64,000 nt of DNA, from positions 1,550,001 through 1,614,000 of the forward strand of contig NZ_CP011112.1 in assembly GCF_001190945.1 (NCBI RefSeq). The letters are read 5' to 3'. The DNA comes from Luteipulveratus mongoliensis. Its GTDB lineage: Bacteria; Actinomycetota; Actinomycetes; Actinomycetales; Dermatophilaceae. The translations under genes were made by a program, and so were the position numbers. How positions within the stretch are numbered: position 1 is the stretch's first letter; the number at the start of each line of letters is the position of its first letter. The notes under the pieces were generated by a model. The model searched no databases and had not been told where the DNA came from. It saw only the letters and a program-made list of their open reading frames with translations. This document shows, one piece after another, positions 50,970 to 59,497 of the stretch.

Positions 50970-51070
50970 GGCAGGCCCTCTCTTCTGTGGGTGGATCTGG
51001 TTGGCAGGCAATGGGATTGGGACACCGGGCCGGGCGGGGCCTGCCGGAACGCCCGGCCCGGTGGATCGGG

Positions 51071-51652
51071 TCAGCCCGTGGCGTCGTCCAGCACCGAGTA
51101 GGTGTAGGAGAACGACCCAGAGCTGTCCTTCTGCAGGCTGAACCGGGCCGTCCAACCACGCAGACCGCCCTTGGTGATCGCGTTGCGATCGGTGATCGTC
51201 GGCTGGCACACCGGACCCACGTCGCGGATCTTCTTCAGGCCGTACGCGGTCTCGATGAACATGACGCACTTGGGCAGCTGGCCGCCCTTGTCGGCGACGG
51301 CGATCTTGGTGCCGACGGTCGTGGTCGGAGGTGTGATGGTGACGTTGCCGGCGCCGTAGACGAACTCGAGCGCGTCCTCATCGAGGAAGCCGAGCATGGT
51401 CGCCTCGAACGAGCGCGACTCATCCGTGAGCAGCTCCGCCAGGGTCGAGCCGTCCATCTCGCGGACCTCTTCGGTGTTGGTGTCACCGCCCGGCTTGATG
51501 CCCTCGTCGCTGATCGGCCCGAGGCACACGGCCGCGACAGGAAGCGTCGCGCTGGCGTCGGTCGGGAGAGTGGTGCCTTCAGGTGCGATCCAGAGCGCAC
51601 CGCCGGAGCGGGGTGCGCCGTTGGCGACGCGGCTACCGTTGTTGACTCCCAT
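51071..51652 (-). CDS. Major tail tube protein
   Basis: 193 aa with ATG at 51652. The pattern is that of actinophage major tail proteins: SGGALWIAPEGTTLPTDASATL near 17-38, GFISDEG-like LGPISDEGIKPGGDTNTEEVREMDG in parts, LGFLDEDALEFVYGAGNVT, and a beta-rich C terminus (GLRGWTARFSLQKDSSGSFSYTY in parts). It builds the tail tube as hexamer rings. It is directly upstream of the chaperone genes in transcription order. Confidence 0.85.
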   Translation of the reverse strand: MGVNNGSRVANGAPRSGGALWIAPEGTTLPTDASATLPVAAVCLGPISDEGIKPGGDTNTEEVREMDGSTLAELLTDESRSFEATMLGFLDEDALEFVYGAGNVTITPPTTTVGTKIAVADKGGQLPKCVMFIETAYGLKKIRDVGPVCQPTITDRNAITKGGLRGWTARFSLQKDSSGSFSYTYSVLDDATG

Positions 51653-51725
51653 GGCGGGATTCCTTTCGAGTGCTGGCAGGCCCTCGAAGTGGTGGTGCTA
51701 CCCGCGTCGCCGCGGGGGTCTGTGG

Positions 51726-51968
51726 CTACTTCTTGGCGGGCTTCTGGGCCTGCGCCGTCTCCTTGGCGACCTTGTCGAAGGCGGCGACCATGCGCGGGTC
51801 GCCGCCGAGCACCTGGGCGAGCTCGTCGAGGGGCATGTCGTCACCGCTCGGTGGAGTCGCCTCGGGCGCGCGCTCGGAGATCCAACCGGCCTGGACCCAC
51901 TCAGCGACGTCGGCGTCAGGGACGTCCTGTGACACGTTCTTGAGCGTGGGGTGCTTGACGGTCGCCAT
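51726..51968 (-). CDS. Small phage protein with LGGDPRMVAAF motif
   Basis: 80 aa with ATG at 51968. The N-terminal part (PTLKNVSQDVPDADVAEWVQAGW) resembles short proteins placed near head-tail genes in actinophages that recognise a post-assembly site. The C-terminal part has LAQVLGGDPRMVAAFDKVAKE, matching LGGDPRMVAAFKRA in the chaperone ORF. It ends with Lys/Ala repeats. Function unknown. Confidence 0.55.
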   Translation of the reverse strand: MATVKHPTLKNVSQDVPDADVAEWVQAGWISERAPEATPPSGDDMPLDELAQVLGGDPRMVAAFDKVAKETAQAQKPAKK

Positions 51969-51971
51969 GGC

Positions 51972-52382
51972 TCAGCCCTTCAGGTTGGTGGTGAGAGTCG
52001 CGAGGAACTGGTATCGCGAGGTGCCCGACTCGGGGTCGGGGAAGTTGACGGGGTCGGTGAGCCGCGCGTCGACCACGAAGACGCCGAGGGGAAGCGGACT
52101 CGACTGGTACTGCAGGGCGTCCAGCGCGTCGTACGTCGCCGAGACGAGCGCCCACGCGTCGGCATCGCCACGGACCGTGACGCCGTCGACGACCTTGTCG
52201 GCCGCCCAGCAGCGGATGATCAGGATCGGGTCGGCCTGCACGAGGTTGCGTCGAGAACCGTTGGAGCGGAACAGGTGCACGAACTTCGGAGGCCGCGGGT
52301 TCGGAACTCGGGAGGCGACCGGGACCGACAGGAGCGGACCGAGGTGGGCCACGAGCGCCTGCTCGAGCGGGGCAGGCTTCAT
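51972..52382 (-). CDS. Tail terminator-like protein
   Basis: 136 aa with ATG at 52382 (ATGA overlap with the gp10-like gene). MKPAPLEQALVAHLGPLLSVPVASRVPNPRPP is the usual start of tail terminator proteins (a short N-terminal helix, then beta strands), followed by ILIIRCWAADK and ALVSATYDALDAL. Position just before the major tail protein fits. It caps the tail tube and joins it to the head. Confidence 0.7.
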   Translation of the reverse strand: MKPAPLEQALVAHLGPLLSVPVASRVPNPRPPKFVHLFRSNGSRRNLVQADPILIIRCWAADKVVDGVTVRGDADAWALVSATYDALDALQYQSSPLPLGVFVVDARLTDPVNFPDPESGTSRYQFLATLTTNLKG

Positions 52383-52654
52383 GCGTCACGCCCCGCGGCG
52401 AGGTTGCGGATCATCCGGTCGGCGCGAGTGTCGGTCGACGGCTCGGCGATGTCGATGACGACCGCTCGTGCGGGGATCGGTTCCTCGCTGTCGTCGGCGA
52501 CTTCGTAGCCACCCCAGGAAGATTCGGCGTTACAGGCCGCCGCGACCGCCTCGGCCTTGTTGCGGATCATCCGGTCGGCTTCGTCGGACTGCTCGATGTC
52601 ACGCAGGACTTGGTCGTGCACGACCACGCGGACCTTGGCCCTTGCTCGCACCAT
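52379..52654 (-). CDS. HK97 gp10-like head-tail connector
   Basis: 91 aa with ATG at 52654 (TGATG overlap). Short protein with a basic N-terminal strand (RARAKVRVVVHDQVLRDI), a central helix (DEADRMIRNKAEAVAAACNAES in part) and a C-terminal repeat of the RADRMIRNLA phrase. The size and position between head closure and tail terminator fit the gp10-like class. Confidence 0.6.
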   Translation of the reverse strand: MVRARAKVRVVVHDQVLRDIEQSDEADRMIRNKAEAVAAACNAESSWGGYEVADDSEEPIPARAVVIDIAEPSTDTRADRMIRNLAAGRDA

Positions 52655-53019
52655 CAGCCGTCCGCCCTTCTCAGCTCGACCACCAGGCCCGCCGTTGGGT
52701 GCTCCCAGGGGCCGCGGGTCCAGTCGTCGGGGTGGCCGTCGATGTCGTACCAGTCGGCGTCACCGGGCAGCTTGATTCGCGAATGCTCGGTGGTCGGGTA
52801 GTTGCCCGCCTTCGGCCCGTAGACGGACCAGATGATCAGGGAGAGGTCGCGGTTCGGCTGCGACGGCTCGCTCATCGCGCTCAGGGCGCCCGGAGCGATG
52901 GCGTGCACGGCCCAGGGCTTCTCGTTCTCCACTGGCCACGTCTTGGTCGGGTTGCCGAAAGCGTCCGGATCACCGAACTCGGGCGTCCCGACGATGACCG
53001 TGTACGGCGTGGGGAGCAT
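52654..53019 (-). CDS. Head closure (stopper)-like protein
   Basis: 121 aa with ATG at 53019. Beta-rich, with YTVIVGTPEFGDPDAFGNPT near the start, DLSLIIWSVYGPKAGNYPTTEHSRI (in parts), and DADWYDIDGHPDDWTRGPW near the end. This is the usual form of the actinophage head-to-tail stopper between the adaptor and the gp10-like gene. It shares overlaps on both sides. Confidence 0.65.
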   Translation of the reverse strand: MLPTPYTVIVGTPEFGDPDAFGNPTKTWPVENEKPWAVHAIAPGALSAMSEPSQPNRDLSLIIWSVYGPKAGNYPTTEHSRIKLPGDADWYDIDGHPDDWTRGPWEHPTAGLVVELRRADG

Positions 53020-53543
53020 CAGGCGAACACCGGGAGTCGGTAGCGCGCCAGCTCGGCCGGGATGCGAGCCGCACCCGTCACGTCGTCGATGCTCAGGTCG
53101 TACGACCTGTTGAAGGGGCCGGCAGCCTCCGCCGAAACGTTCGTGTCGCGTGCGGCGTCACGAGTCTGCGCGGCGATCAGGGGCAGCAGCTCGGCCGGGC
53201 ACTCTGCGTACCCGTGGACCATGTCTACCTCGAGCACCTTGAAACCGCACGGCCAACCAGCCTGGCGGAACACCAGGCCCGCCTTGTCGAACCGGTACCC
53301 GTCGAGCACCCGCGGCGTGTCACCGGACACGTCACGGACCGCCGCCACCCCAGTCAGGCGGAGCGTCGGCAGCGCGAGGTACTGGCCGCCCGGGCCGTCG
53401 ATCGAGATCGTCTCCGTGACGCTCGGGGCGATGTGCCACTTCGCGATGCTGCGGATGGCCTCGCACGCCGACTCCACCAGCTGGTCGGAGAACGGCGAGC
53501 CGGGGAACCCTTCCAGCTGGGCGGGCACGACGAGGGAGACCAT
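53019..53543 (-). CDS. Head-tail adaptor protein
   Basis: 174 aa from the ATG at 53543 (MVSLVVPAQLEGFPGSPF); the longer open frame upstream is low-complexity shadow. Helix-rich N terminus (LVESACEAIRSIAKWHIAP), then strands (YLALPTLRLTGVAAVRDV) and a helical C terminus. Such proteins dock under the portal. Gene order capsid - small protein - adaptor - stopper supports the call. Confidence 0.65.
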   Translation of the reverse strand: MVSLVVPAQLEGFPGSPFSDQLVESACEAIRSIAKWHIAPSVTETISIDGPGGQYLALPTLRLTGVAAVRDVSGDTPRVLDGYRFDKAGLVFRQAGWPCGFKVLEVDMVHGYAECPAELLPLIAAQTRDAARDTNVSAEAAGPFNRSYDLSIDDVTGAARIPAELARYRLPVFA

Positions 53544-53550
53544 GTGTGTC

Positions 53551-53796
53551 CTACTTGTCCTCGGGCGGGGTCTCGACCTTGGTCTCGGTCGGTCCCGGCT
53601 TGCGGCCGCGGGGCTTCGGGTCGGCCTTGGGTGTCTCGGTCGGGGTCTCCGACTCGTCCTCTTCGGACCGCACGACGCCGGCCTCGATGAGCTGCTTGGC
53701 GAGCGAGTCCGACAGGTCAACAGCGACGCCGACCTGCAGGGAGGTGTACGAGCCGCCATCGTGCGACACGGCGTTCATGGTGGGGATGACGCGCAT
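53551..53796 (-). CDS. Small phage head-region protein with disordered tail
   Basis: 81 aa from the ATG at 53796. The first 40 residues look folded (RVIPTMNAVSHDGGSYTSLQ, then VDLSDSLAKQLIEAGVV). The rest is a Glu/Pro/Thr/Lys-rich disordered tail. Proteins like this sit between capsid and adaptor genes in many actinophages. Role unknown. Confidence 0.55.
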   Translation of the reverse strand: MRVIPTMNAVSHDGGSYTSLQVGVAVDLSDSLAKQLIEAGVVRSEEDESETPTETPKADPKPRGRKPGPTETKVETPPEDK

Positions 53797-53879
53797 GGTC
53801 TCTCCTGGTGTAGGCGTCGGCTGGGGAGTGCGCGCGCAGAGGCCGGGCGGTTCGGCCCGACCCCTGCGCGTGCGGTGAC

Positions 53880-55112
53880 TCAGACGTTCAGGAACGCCAG
53901 GGCCTTCGGGCGGATCACGCCGCCGCCGACGCGGTGACGGAAGATCAGACCGACCTTTCCCTCGTCCGCGAAACGCTCGGCGAGGCGGGTGACGCCGATC
54001 TGGCGACGGTCGGCGATCATGTAGCCCGAGTAGTGGTCGCCGAAGAAGGCGCACTTGCTCGCGGTCGCGTCCGACGTGAACGCCGGCAGACCGTCCATGG
54101 CCTGCCACTCGTAGCCGAGCAGACGGGCCGGGAGACCATCGCGGACGCTCTCGCGCCAGATGTAGTCACCGTCACCGTTCTTGACGAGCGCGACGGCCTG
54201 CTCCAGCGTGGAGTTGCCGACCCACTTGCCGCGGCGGCGCGCCCACGCGGGCACGGAGTACGTGACCTTGACGAGGTCGTCGAACACCAGCGTGCCCGCG
54301 GCGGCCGCGGTCACGCCCTGCGTGATGCCGGAGCCGGTCGCCGAGATGCCCAGGGGCATCTTGTTCGCGTCACCGGTACCAGAGGCGAACGCGTCGTCCT
54401 CCTGCTCGGCGAGCTTCAGGCTGACGGCGGAGCGGATCAGCTCCTCCAGGCCCTCGTCGGAGTCGTCCAGCTCGTCGACACCGAGCTTCACCAGGGCGTT
54501 GAGGTCCCAGACGGTGATGGTGTCCTTGTTGGCGGCCGGGCTGCCCAGGCCGTCAGAGGCGGTGTCGCCCAGCTCGAGCTTGCCCCACGAGGCCGCGGAG
54601 ACAAGCACGGAGCCGACGTCGACCTGACGCTTCGTGGTCGGACGAACGAACGCCATGCCGCGGTAGACGGCGTCGCGCGGCAGATCCTTGAGGATCGTGC
54701 CGGCGAAGTCCGTCGGGATCAGCTTGTTGCCGTCCGAGTCCTCCACGAGGGCGGCCTTCTGCTCGATCGTCAGGCCGGACTCGCCCTTGCGGACGTAGTC
54801 GAAGAACGCCGACTTCGCGGCCTCCTTCTTCTCCGACGCCAGGATCGGCGCACCGTGACCGAACTCGGCCGCGATGGCGGACCCCCCGGTCATGTCGTGC
54901 TTGTACTGGGGCTCCTCCAGCCATTCCTCGGTGGACTTAAGAGCAGCCTCGCGCTCCACCTGACGGCGGTACTCGCTGGCCTTCTGGAGGTGCTTCTCCA
55001 TCTGGTTCGCGGCCTCGGCCGGCATAGCCTTGCCCTCGAACTCATCGTTGATCGCGCGCGCCTGTGCAGTGTGCTGGGCGGCGCGCTCCAGGAACGGGTG
55101 AACCGTAGTCAT
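53880..55112 (-). CDS. Major capsid protein, HK97 fold
   Basis: 410 aa with ATG at 55112. The first about 120 residues are a charged helical delta-domain-type scaffold (FLERAAQHTAQARAINDEFEG in part, MEKHLQKASEYRRQVEREAA). The body begins at KLIPTDFAGTILKDLPRDAVYRG and has HK97 features such as KLELGDTASDG, DLNALVKLGVDELDDSDE, and the C-terminal RRQIGVTRLAERFADEGKVGL and RHRVGGGVIRPKAL. The N-terminal part is expected to be cut off by the protease encoded just before it. Confidence 0.92.
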   Translation of the reverse strand: MTTVHPFLERAAQHTAQARAINDEFEGKAMPAEAANQMEKHLQKASEYRRQVEREAALKSTEEWLEEPQYKHDMTGGSAIAAEFGHGAPILASEKKEAAKSAFFDYVRKGESGLTIEQKAALVEDSDGNKLIPTDFAGTILKDLPRDAVYRGMAFVRPTTKRQVDVGSVLVSAASWGKLELGDTASDGLGSPAANKDTITVWDLNALVKLGVDELDDSDEGLEELIRSAVSLKLAEQEDDAFASGTGDANKMPLGISATGSGITQGVTAAAAGTLVFDDLVKVTYSVPAWARRRGKWVGNSTLEQAVALVKNGDGDYIWRESVRDGLPARLLGYEWQAMDGLPAFTSDATASKCAFFGDHYSGYMIADRRQIGVTRLAERFADEGKVGLIFRHRVGGGVIRPKALAFLNV

Positions 55113-55115
55113 GGT

Positions 55116-55922
55116 TCAGTCCTCTCGGGGTGTGAGCTGGTCCGCGAGCGCGGACTCGTTCAGCTCGAGTCGGGTGCGGATGCCAGCCAGGCGGGCCGGG
55201 TCCGCTACTGCGTTCGGGTCGCCGCCGTTGAGGATTGCCTCGCTGGCGTAGCGGTCCCATCCGGCCGGAGCGTCGCCACCTGCGGGGGTGTCGTCGGTCT
55301 CGTCCGGGTTCGCCTCGACGTGCGCCGCCTCGGCGTCACCCTCGCTCGAGAGGGTGGAGTCTGTGGTCTCGACGGGCTCGGCCTCGTCGGTGGTCGTGTC
55401 GTCCTCGACGAGCGCGTCAGCCAGCGCCTTGCGCTCGTCCGGAGTCATCGCGCCGGCAAGGGACTTCACGCGCGAGATCGTGGCCTCGGGGTTCATCGGG
55501 AAGACGACGACCGAGGTCTCCCAAAGCTTGGCCTCGTCGATGTTCCGAACGGTCTTGCCGTCGACCTCAGCGAAGCTGTACTTCGTTGCCTCGTACCCGA
55601 TCGACAGCGACTTCAGGTGGCCCTCGATGAGCTTCGTCCGGACGTCCTGCGCGGACGGGGCCGAGGAGAAGCGTGCCTTGATCCGCAGGCCCTTCTCGGT
55701 CTCCTGAGCGTCGTAGATCGTGCCCAGGACCGACGCCGTCGAGGCGACGTGGTCGGCCAGGAGCGGGATGCCATTGGCCTTGATGTCGGGGATGGTCGCG
55801 GCGAATGCGCCCTTGGTGACGACGTCGGCGCCCAGGTCGACGTTGCCGAACGTGGAGGCCCAGCCCTCGAGGGTGCCGTCGTCGGCGGCCTTCCACTCGA
55901 TGGGCACGCTCATGCGCTCCAT
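55116..55922 (-). CDS. HK97-type prohead protease with acidic extension
   Basis: 268 aa with ATG at 55922. Protease core residues 1-160: EGWASTFGNVDLGADVVTKGAF, PLLADHVAS (catalytic-type His near 57), HLKSLSIGYEA (Ser near 110) and KLWETSVVVFPMNPEA. A 100-residue acidic Thr/Asp/Glu-rich extension follows, possibly a scaffold function, and ends 3 bp before the capsid gene. It matures the prohead by cutting the capsid delta domain. Confidence 0.9.
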   Translation of the reverse strand: MERMSVPIEWKAADDGTLEGWASTFGNVDLGADVVTKGAFAATIPDIKANGIPLLADHVASTASVLGTIYDAQETEKGLRIKARFSSAPSAQDVRTKLIEGHLKSLSIGYEATKYSFAEVDGKTVRNIDEAKLWETSVVVFPMNPEATISRVKSLAGAMTPDERKALADALVEDDTTTDEAEPVETTDSTLSSEGDAEAAHVEANPDETDDTPAGGDAPAGWDRYASEAILNGGDPNAVADPARLAGIRTRLELNESALADQLTPRED

Positions 55923-55926
55923 GACG

Positions 55927-56103
55927 TCAGTCCTGCGCGATCAGGCCGGCGCTGCGGAGGGTGGCCAGCGCAGCGTTGAACTTGGTTGCGAGAGCGTCGA
56001 ACTCGGCCTTCGTCGGTGCCGCTGCGGCTGGGGCAACATCGGCGATCGCGGGGCCGTGGACGGGTGCCGAGGTGTCCTCGTCCCAGAACTTGGGCTCAGG
56101 CAT
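55927..56103 (-). CDS. Small head protein, possible head-fibre type
   Basis: 58 aa, ATG at 56103 to TGA at 55927, between portal and protease. The N terminus reads PEPKFWDEDTSAPVHGP, then an Ala-rich linker and a helix FDALATKFNAALATLRSAGL near the end. That last phrase resembles the C-terminal coiled coil of short head-fibre proteins I recall from phages. It lies 4 nt upstream of the protease start and 11 nt after the portal stop, so it fills the gap neatly. The call is tentative. Confidence 0.55.
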   Translation of the reverse strand: MPEPKFWDEDTSAPVHGPAIADVAPAAAAPTKAEFDALATKFNAALATLRSAGLIAQD

Positions 56104-56114
56104 GACTGCGCTCC

Positions 56115-57890
56115 CTACTCGGTGGTGTCGTGGTCGCGGCGTGAGGCCTGACGGCCTGCTTCGGCGACGCCCCAGGCAAGGGACTCGTCGGTCATCTCTG
56201 CTGCGATCTGCTGTGCTGTGGACGCCTTGAGCGCGTCGAACAGGTCGGCGACGGCGGCGTGCGGGTCGGGCGAGACGAGCGCCTCGCGTGCGCGTTCGGC
56301 GATGGTGTAGTTCAGGGCCTTGGCTGCGTTCTCGGCGCGACGGTGCTGGTATGCCTTAGTGCGCTCGATGTCGTACGTCTCCGAGGTGGACGCGCCGGCC
56401 GCAGACGATGCGGCTAGTCCGAGCGTGGCCAGGACGCCAGTCAGGTTCGCGTTCCAGGTAGCCGGGTCGATGCCGACTGCCTTGCCGTGGATCTGGCCCA
56501 GAACGTCGGCACGACGGCCCTCGAGGTAGGCCACGAGGGCCGCCTCGGCTCGCTCGGTCTCCCGATCGCGCAGCGCCGCCTTCGCGTCATCGGCTGGCGG
56601 GTCCGGATCCGGCTTGGGGTCCGGCTGGGTAGCGGGCTGGGCCGTTCCCACCTGTTGCAGCTCGCCGGCCGCGTCGCGGGTAGCGATCACGCCGGAGGGC
56701 ATCAAGAACACCTCGCCGCCAGGAACCTCGGGCAGGCCGACCTCGCGGCGCCAGTCGTTCATCGTCATGCCACCCGCACGCAGGCCCTCGGTCGCTCGCG
56801 TCCAGCGAGCGCTCTCGGACTCCTTGAGTGCCAGCACCTCGGACGTGTCGTTGCGCAGGATCACGCGACGACGGCCGGCGCCAGAGGGGAACATCGGGAG
56901 CAGCTGACGCTCGAGGGTGTCCCGGATGCGGCGCTGCAGCGGCATCAGCGTCTCTTCCCAGAAGGAGACGCGCGCCTCGGCGTAGTTGGCGAACGTGGAT
57001 CGGTCCAGCCCGACCTTCGCGCCGACGAGGATCGGTGGCACGCCGAACGACATGCAGATCCGCGACTCGCTGATCGTGCGCAGGTCGGGGAACTCGAGAT
57101 CCTTGAGGTTGAGGCCGAGCTGCTTGACGTCCATGCCGGTCTGCAGGAACGCGGGCTCGCCACGCTTGCGCCCGCCGTAGGCCGACTTCCACATCGCCTT
57201 GAGTCGGTTCGTTGTCTCCTGGTCGAGGACGTGCTGCAGGTCGGACATCGTCACGACGACGCCAGGGACCGCGCTGTTTTGCAACAGCGCCTTGACGAAG
57301 TCGGTCGCCTCGTTATCCAGCGCCGTGGCGCGCAAGGCTGCGCGCATCGGGGGAGTGCCGACCATCGGATCAACCGGGTTAGGCAGCTTGAAGTGGATCG
57401 CCTCGACCGGAACCGTCCGACCGCCGACGACGTAGCCATACGAGACCTGCCGCGTACCCCGCTTCATCCGCACCAGATCGGGGCGAAGCGGCCACAGCTC
57501 GACGGGAGTCCCCGCGCGATCGCGCACAACCTCCCAGAACCCATTGCCGGCCAGGTCCAGGTGTAGGTAGAGCAGCTCGAACAGCTCGTACTCCGACAGC
57601 AGCGGGTTCGGCGACGCCAGCAGCCGGCGCATCGGGTGATCCTCGATCGGCTCACCGCGGCGGCCGAGCGCGTCGTACACACGCACCGGAGCCTCAGGGC
57701 CAGACGTCGCCTTCTCGACGATGCACGCGTAGGCAAGCTCGTTCTTGTCATACCCGTGCGAGACGTGGTTCAGGAACGTCGACGCCGGGAACTCCGGGTC
57801 TGGCGTCGAGGGGTTGAAGAACCTCAGCAGCCCAGACGTCGTGTCGTTCTTCGACTCGGCGGGAGCGGGCGAGCTGGACAGCCAACCCAT
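56115..57890 (-). CDS. Portal protein, HK97 family, with C-terminal extension
   Basis: 591 aa from the ATG at 57890 (TGATG overlap with the 49-aa gene). Portal marks: NELAYACIVEKATSGPEAPVRVY near 50, DHPMRRLLASPNPLLSEYELFELLYLHLDLAGNGFWE (read in parts, 85-125), IHFKLPNPVDPMVGTPPMRAAL (part, near 183), PGVVVTMSDLQ, SFGVPPILVGAKVG near 297 and GGMTMNDWRREVGLP near 380. After about residue 430 a charged extension of 160 residues follows, absent in minimal portals. It forms the dodecameric DNA gate of the head. Confidence 0.92.
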   Translation of the reverse strand: MGWLSSSPAPAESKNDTTSGLLRFFNPSTPDPEFPASTFLNHVSHGYDKNELAYACIVEKATSGPEAPVRVYDALGRRGEPIEDHPMRRLLASPNPLLSEYELFELLYLHLDLAGNGFWEVVRDRAGTPVELWPLRPDLVRMKRGTRQVSYGYVVGGRTVPVEAIHFKLPNPVDPMVGTPPMRAALRATALDNEATDFVKALLQNSAVPGVVVTMSDLQHVLDQETTNRLKAMWKSAYGGRKRGEPAFLQTGMDVKQLGLNLKDLEFPDLRTISESRICMSFGVPPILVGAKVGLDRSTFANYAEARVSFWEETLMPLQRRIRDTLERQLLPMFPSGAGRRRVILRNDTSEVLALKESESARWTRATEGLRAGGMTMNDWRREVGLPEVPGGEVFLMPSGVIATRDAAGELQQVGTAQPATQPDPKPDPDPPADDAKAALRDRETERAEAALVAYLEGRRADVLGQIHGKAVGIDPATWNANLTGVLATLGLAASSAAGASTSETYDIERTKAYQHRRAENAAKALNYTIAERAREALVSPDPHAAVADLFDALKASTAQQIAAEMTDESLAWGVAEAGRQASRRDHDTTE

Positions 57891-58039
57891 CAACGCCACC
57901 CGAGCAGGACGGCCACGCCACACGCGGCGACGCCAGCAGCGATCAGCGAGAACGCGATACCGAAGGCCAGGCCGACGCCGACACTGATCAGCAGGACACC
58001 CAGAGCCATCAGGGCGGCAGCAACATCGTTGCGCTTCAC
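57890..58039 (-). CDS. 49-aa two-helix membrane protein between terminase and portal
   Basis: GTG at 58039 with a strong GAGGAGG 8 nt before it; TGA shares a base with the portal ATG. The chain is almost wholly hydrophobic after VKRNDVAAA: LMALGVLLISVGVGLAFGIA and SLIAAGVAACGVAVLLGW. Tiny membrane proteins stand at this same site in several actinophage late operons. Function unknown. Confidence 0.65.
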   Translation of the reverse strand: MKRNDVAAALMALGVLLISVGVGLAFGIAFSLIAAGVAACGVAVLLGWR

Positions 58040-58051
58040 GTCACTACCTCC

Positions 58052-59497
58052 TCAGAAGATCTCGGGTGGCGGAGCGGCTGGCCGAGCCAGAGCCCACACG
58101 GCCCAGGTCGCTGCCTCGAGCGGGGTGATGTCCGGGACCTCGGCGCCCTTCGGCGGCCGCCGCTCCCACTTCCACCGGTCGCCCGACGCCTTCTTCACCG
58201 CGTCATCCACGGCCTGGTTCAGCTCGGGGTAGTTCGCGTGCCGGAACGTCTTCTGCCGCGCACGCTCGACGATGTCGGCGCACGCATCCAGCGAGTCAGC
58301 CGCCTTCGCCACCACGACGCGCAGACCGGCCGTCTTCAGCTTCGGGATGAGCACTGCGGCCGGACCTGTGCCGTCCACGACGAACGGGGCCGCCTTCTTC
58401 GCGTTGAGCGCGACCGCCTTGTCCACCACCCAACCGGCACCTTTGGCGTGCTCGACCGGCTTCACGTGCACCACGTCGCCCTCGACGTACGCCGCGGTGA
58501 TGGCCGCGTGCTCGAGGTCCAGGTCGGCCGCGATGCCGTACGCCGCGACCGGCAGCTTCTTCGACGGCCGCTCACCACCACAAGCAGCCCACGCGGGACC
58601 GAACGCTGTCGCGCCAGTCGTGTCGTCCCAGATTCCCAGACCCTCGCGACGGAACGAGTCCTCGTTCGTCAGGTTCTCCCGCATCCGCTCCATCGACTCG
58701 ATGGGCGTGTGATGCGGGAAGCTCGGGTTCGCCTTCGCCCACTGCTTGTGGTCATCCAGCTTCGCGGCACGATCCGCACCGAACTCGATGTAGACCATGT
58801 TCTTCGACTTGCCCGACAGGGCCTTCTCGCGACGGTTCGCGAACTCCTCGCCCGCGTCGCTCGGCCGGGGGGGAGTGCCCATGAAGAACAGCAGCGCGCC
58901 GGCTTCCTGGCGGGACTGGTTCGTCGCCGCGATCATGTCCTCGAGGGCCTTCTCGGACAGGATCTGCGCCTCATCGAAGACCTCGATGTCGACCTCGTCG
59001 AACCCGCGACCGAAGCCGTCCGCTCGAGCGCCGAACATGATCACCGAGCCGTTGCGGAACCGGATCTCCTGCTCGCCGTTGACCGACCGGATGCCGAGGA
59101 TGTGGGGCGCGATCTTGCGCCGCTTCACGTAGCCCTGCATCGACTGGAACGTCTTGGAACCCGTGCGCGTACGGTGCGCAGTCCACAGCACCGTCATCCC
59201 CGGATGCAGGATGCACAGGGCGATCACGATCATGCCGACCAGGAACGTCTTGCCGACCTGGCGCGGGATTGACAGCACCACGCCACCGACCGTCGCCGCG
59301 TACTTCCCGTCCGCGCGCTTGCCCAAGATGATCGAGCCGGCGCCGTGCTGCCACTGGTCGAACACGATGCCCATGTCCGCGCACTGCGCGACAACCCTGG
59401 GCCAAGCCGTCGTCACGATGCCCTCAGGCTTGACGACCTCGCGCGCAACCTCAGATAGCCGAAGCGTCGAACGGCTGGTCCGTTGCAGCGGCGGCAC
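58052..59497 (-). CDS. terL: Terminase large subunit
   Basis: 481 aa from the GTG at 59497. ATPase part: Walker A-like LSIPRQVGKTFL near 78, ALCILHPGMTVLWTAHRTRTGSK (part, near 95), Walker B with catalytic Glu IEVFDEAQ near 170, and motif III-like ALLFFMGTPPRP near 199. Nuclease part: AYGIAADLDLEHAAI with the first metal Asp near 318, and VVDGTGPAAVLIPKL near 374. It cuts concatemeric DNA and drives it into the head. It overlaps the small subunit gene by 47 nt. Confidence 0.92.
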   Translation of the reverse strand: MPPLQRTSRSTLRLSEVAREVVKPEGIVTTAWPRVVAQCADMGIVFDQWQHGAGSIILGKRADGKYAATVGGVVLSIPRQVGKTFLVGMIVIALCILHPGMTVLWTAHRTRTGSKTFQSMQGYVKRRKIAPHILGIRSVNGEQEIRFRNGSVIMFGARADGFGRGFDEVDIEVFDEAQILSEKALEDMIAATNQSRQEAGALLFFMGTPPRPSDAGEEFANRREKALSGKSKNMVYIEFGADRAAKLDDHKQWAKANPSFPHHTPIESMERMRENLTNEDSFRREGLGIWDDTTGATAFGPAWAACGGERPSKKLPVAAYGIAADLDLEHAAITAAYVEGDVVHVKPVEHAKGAGWVVDKAVALNAKKAAPFVVDGTGPAAVLIPKLKTAGLRVVVAKAADSLDACADIVERARQKTFRHANYPELNQAVDDAVKKASGDRWKWERRPPKGAEVPDITPLEAATWAVWALARPAAPPPEIF

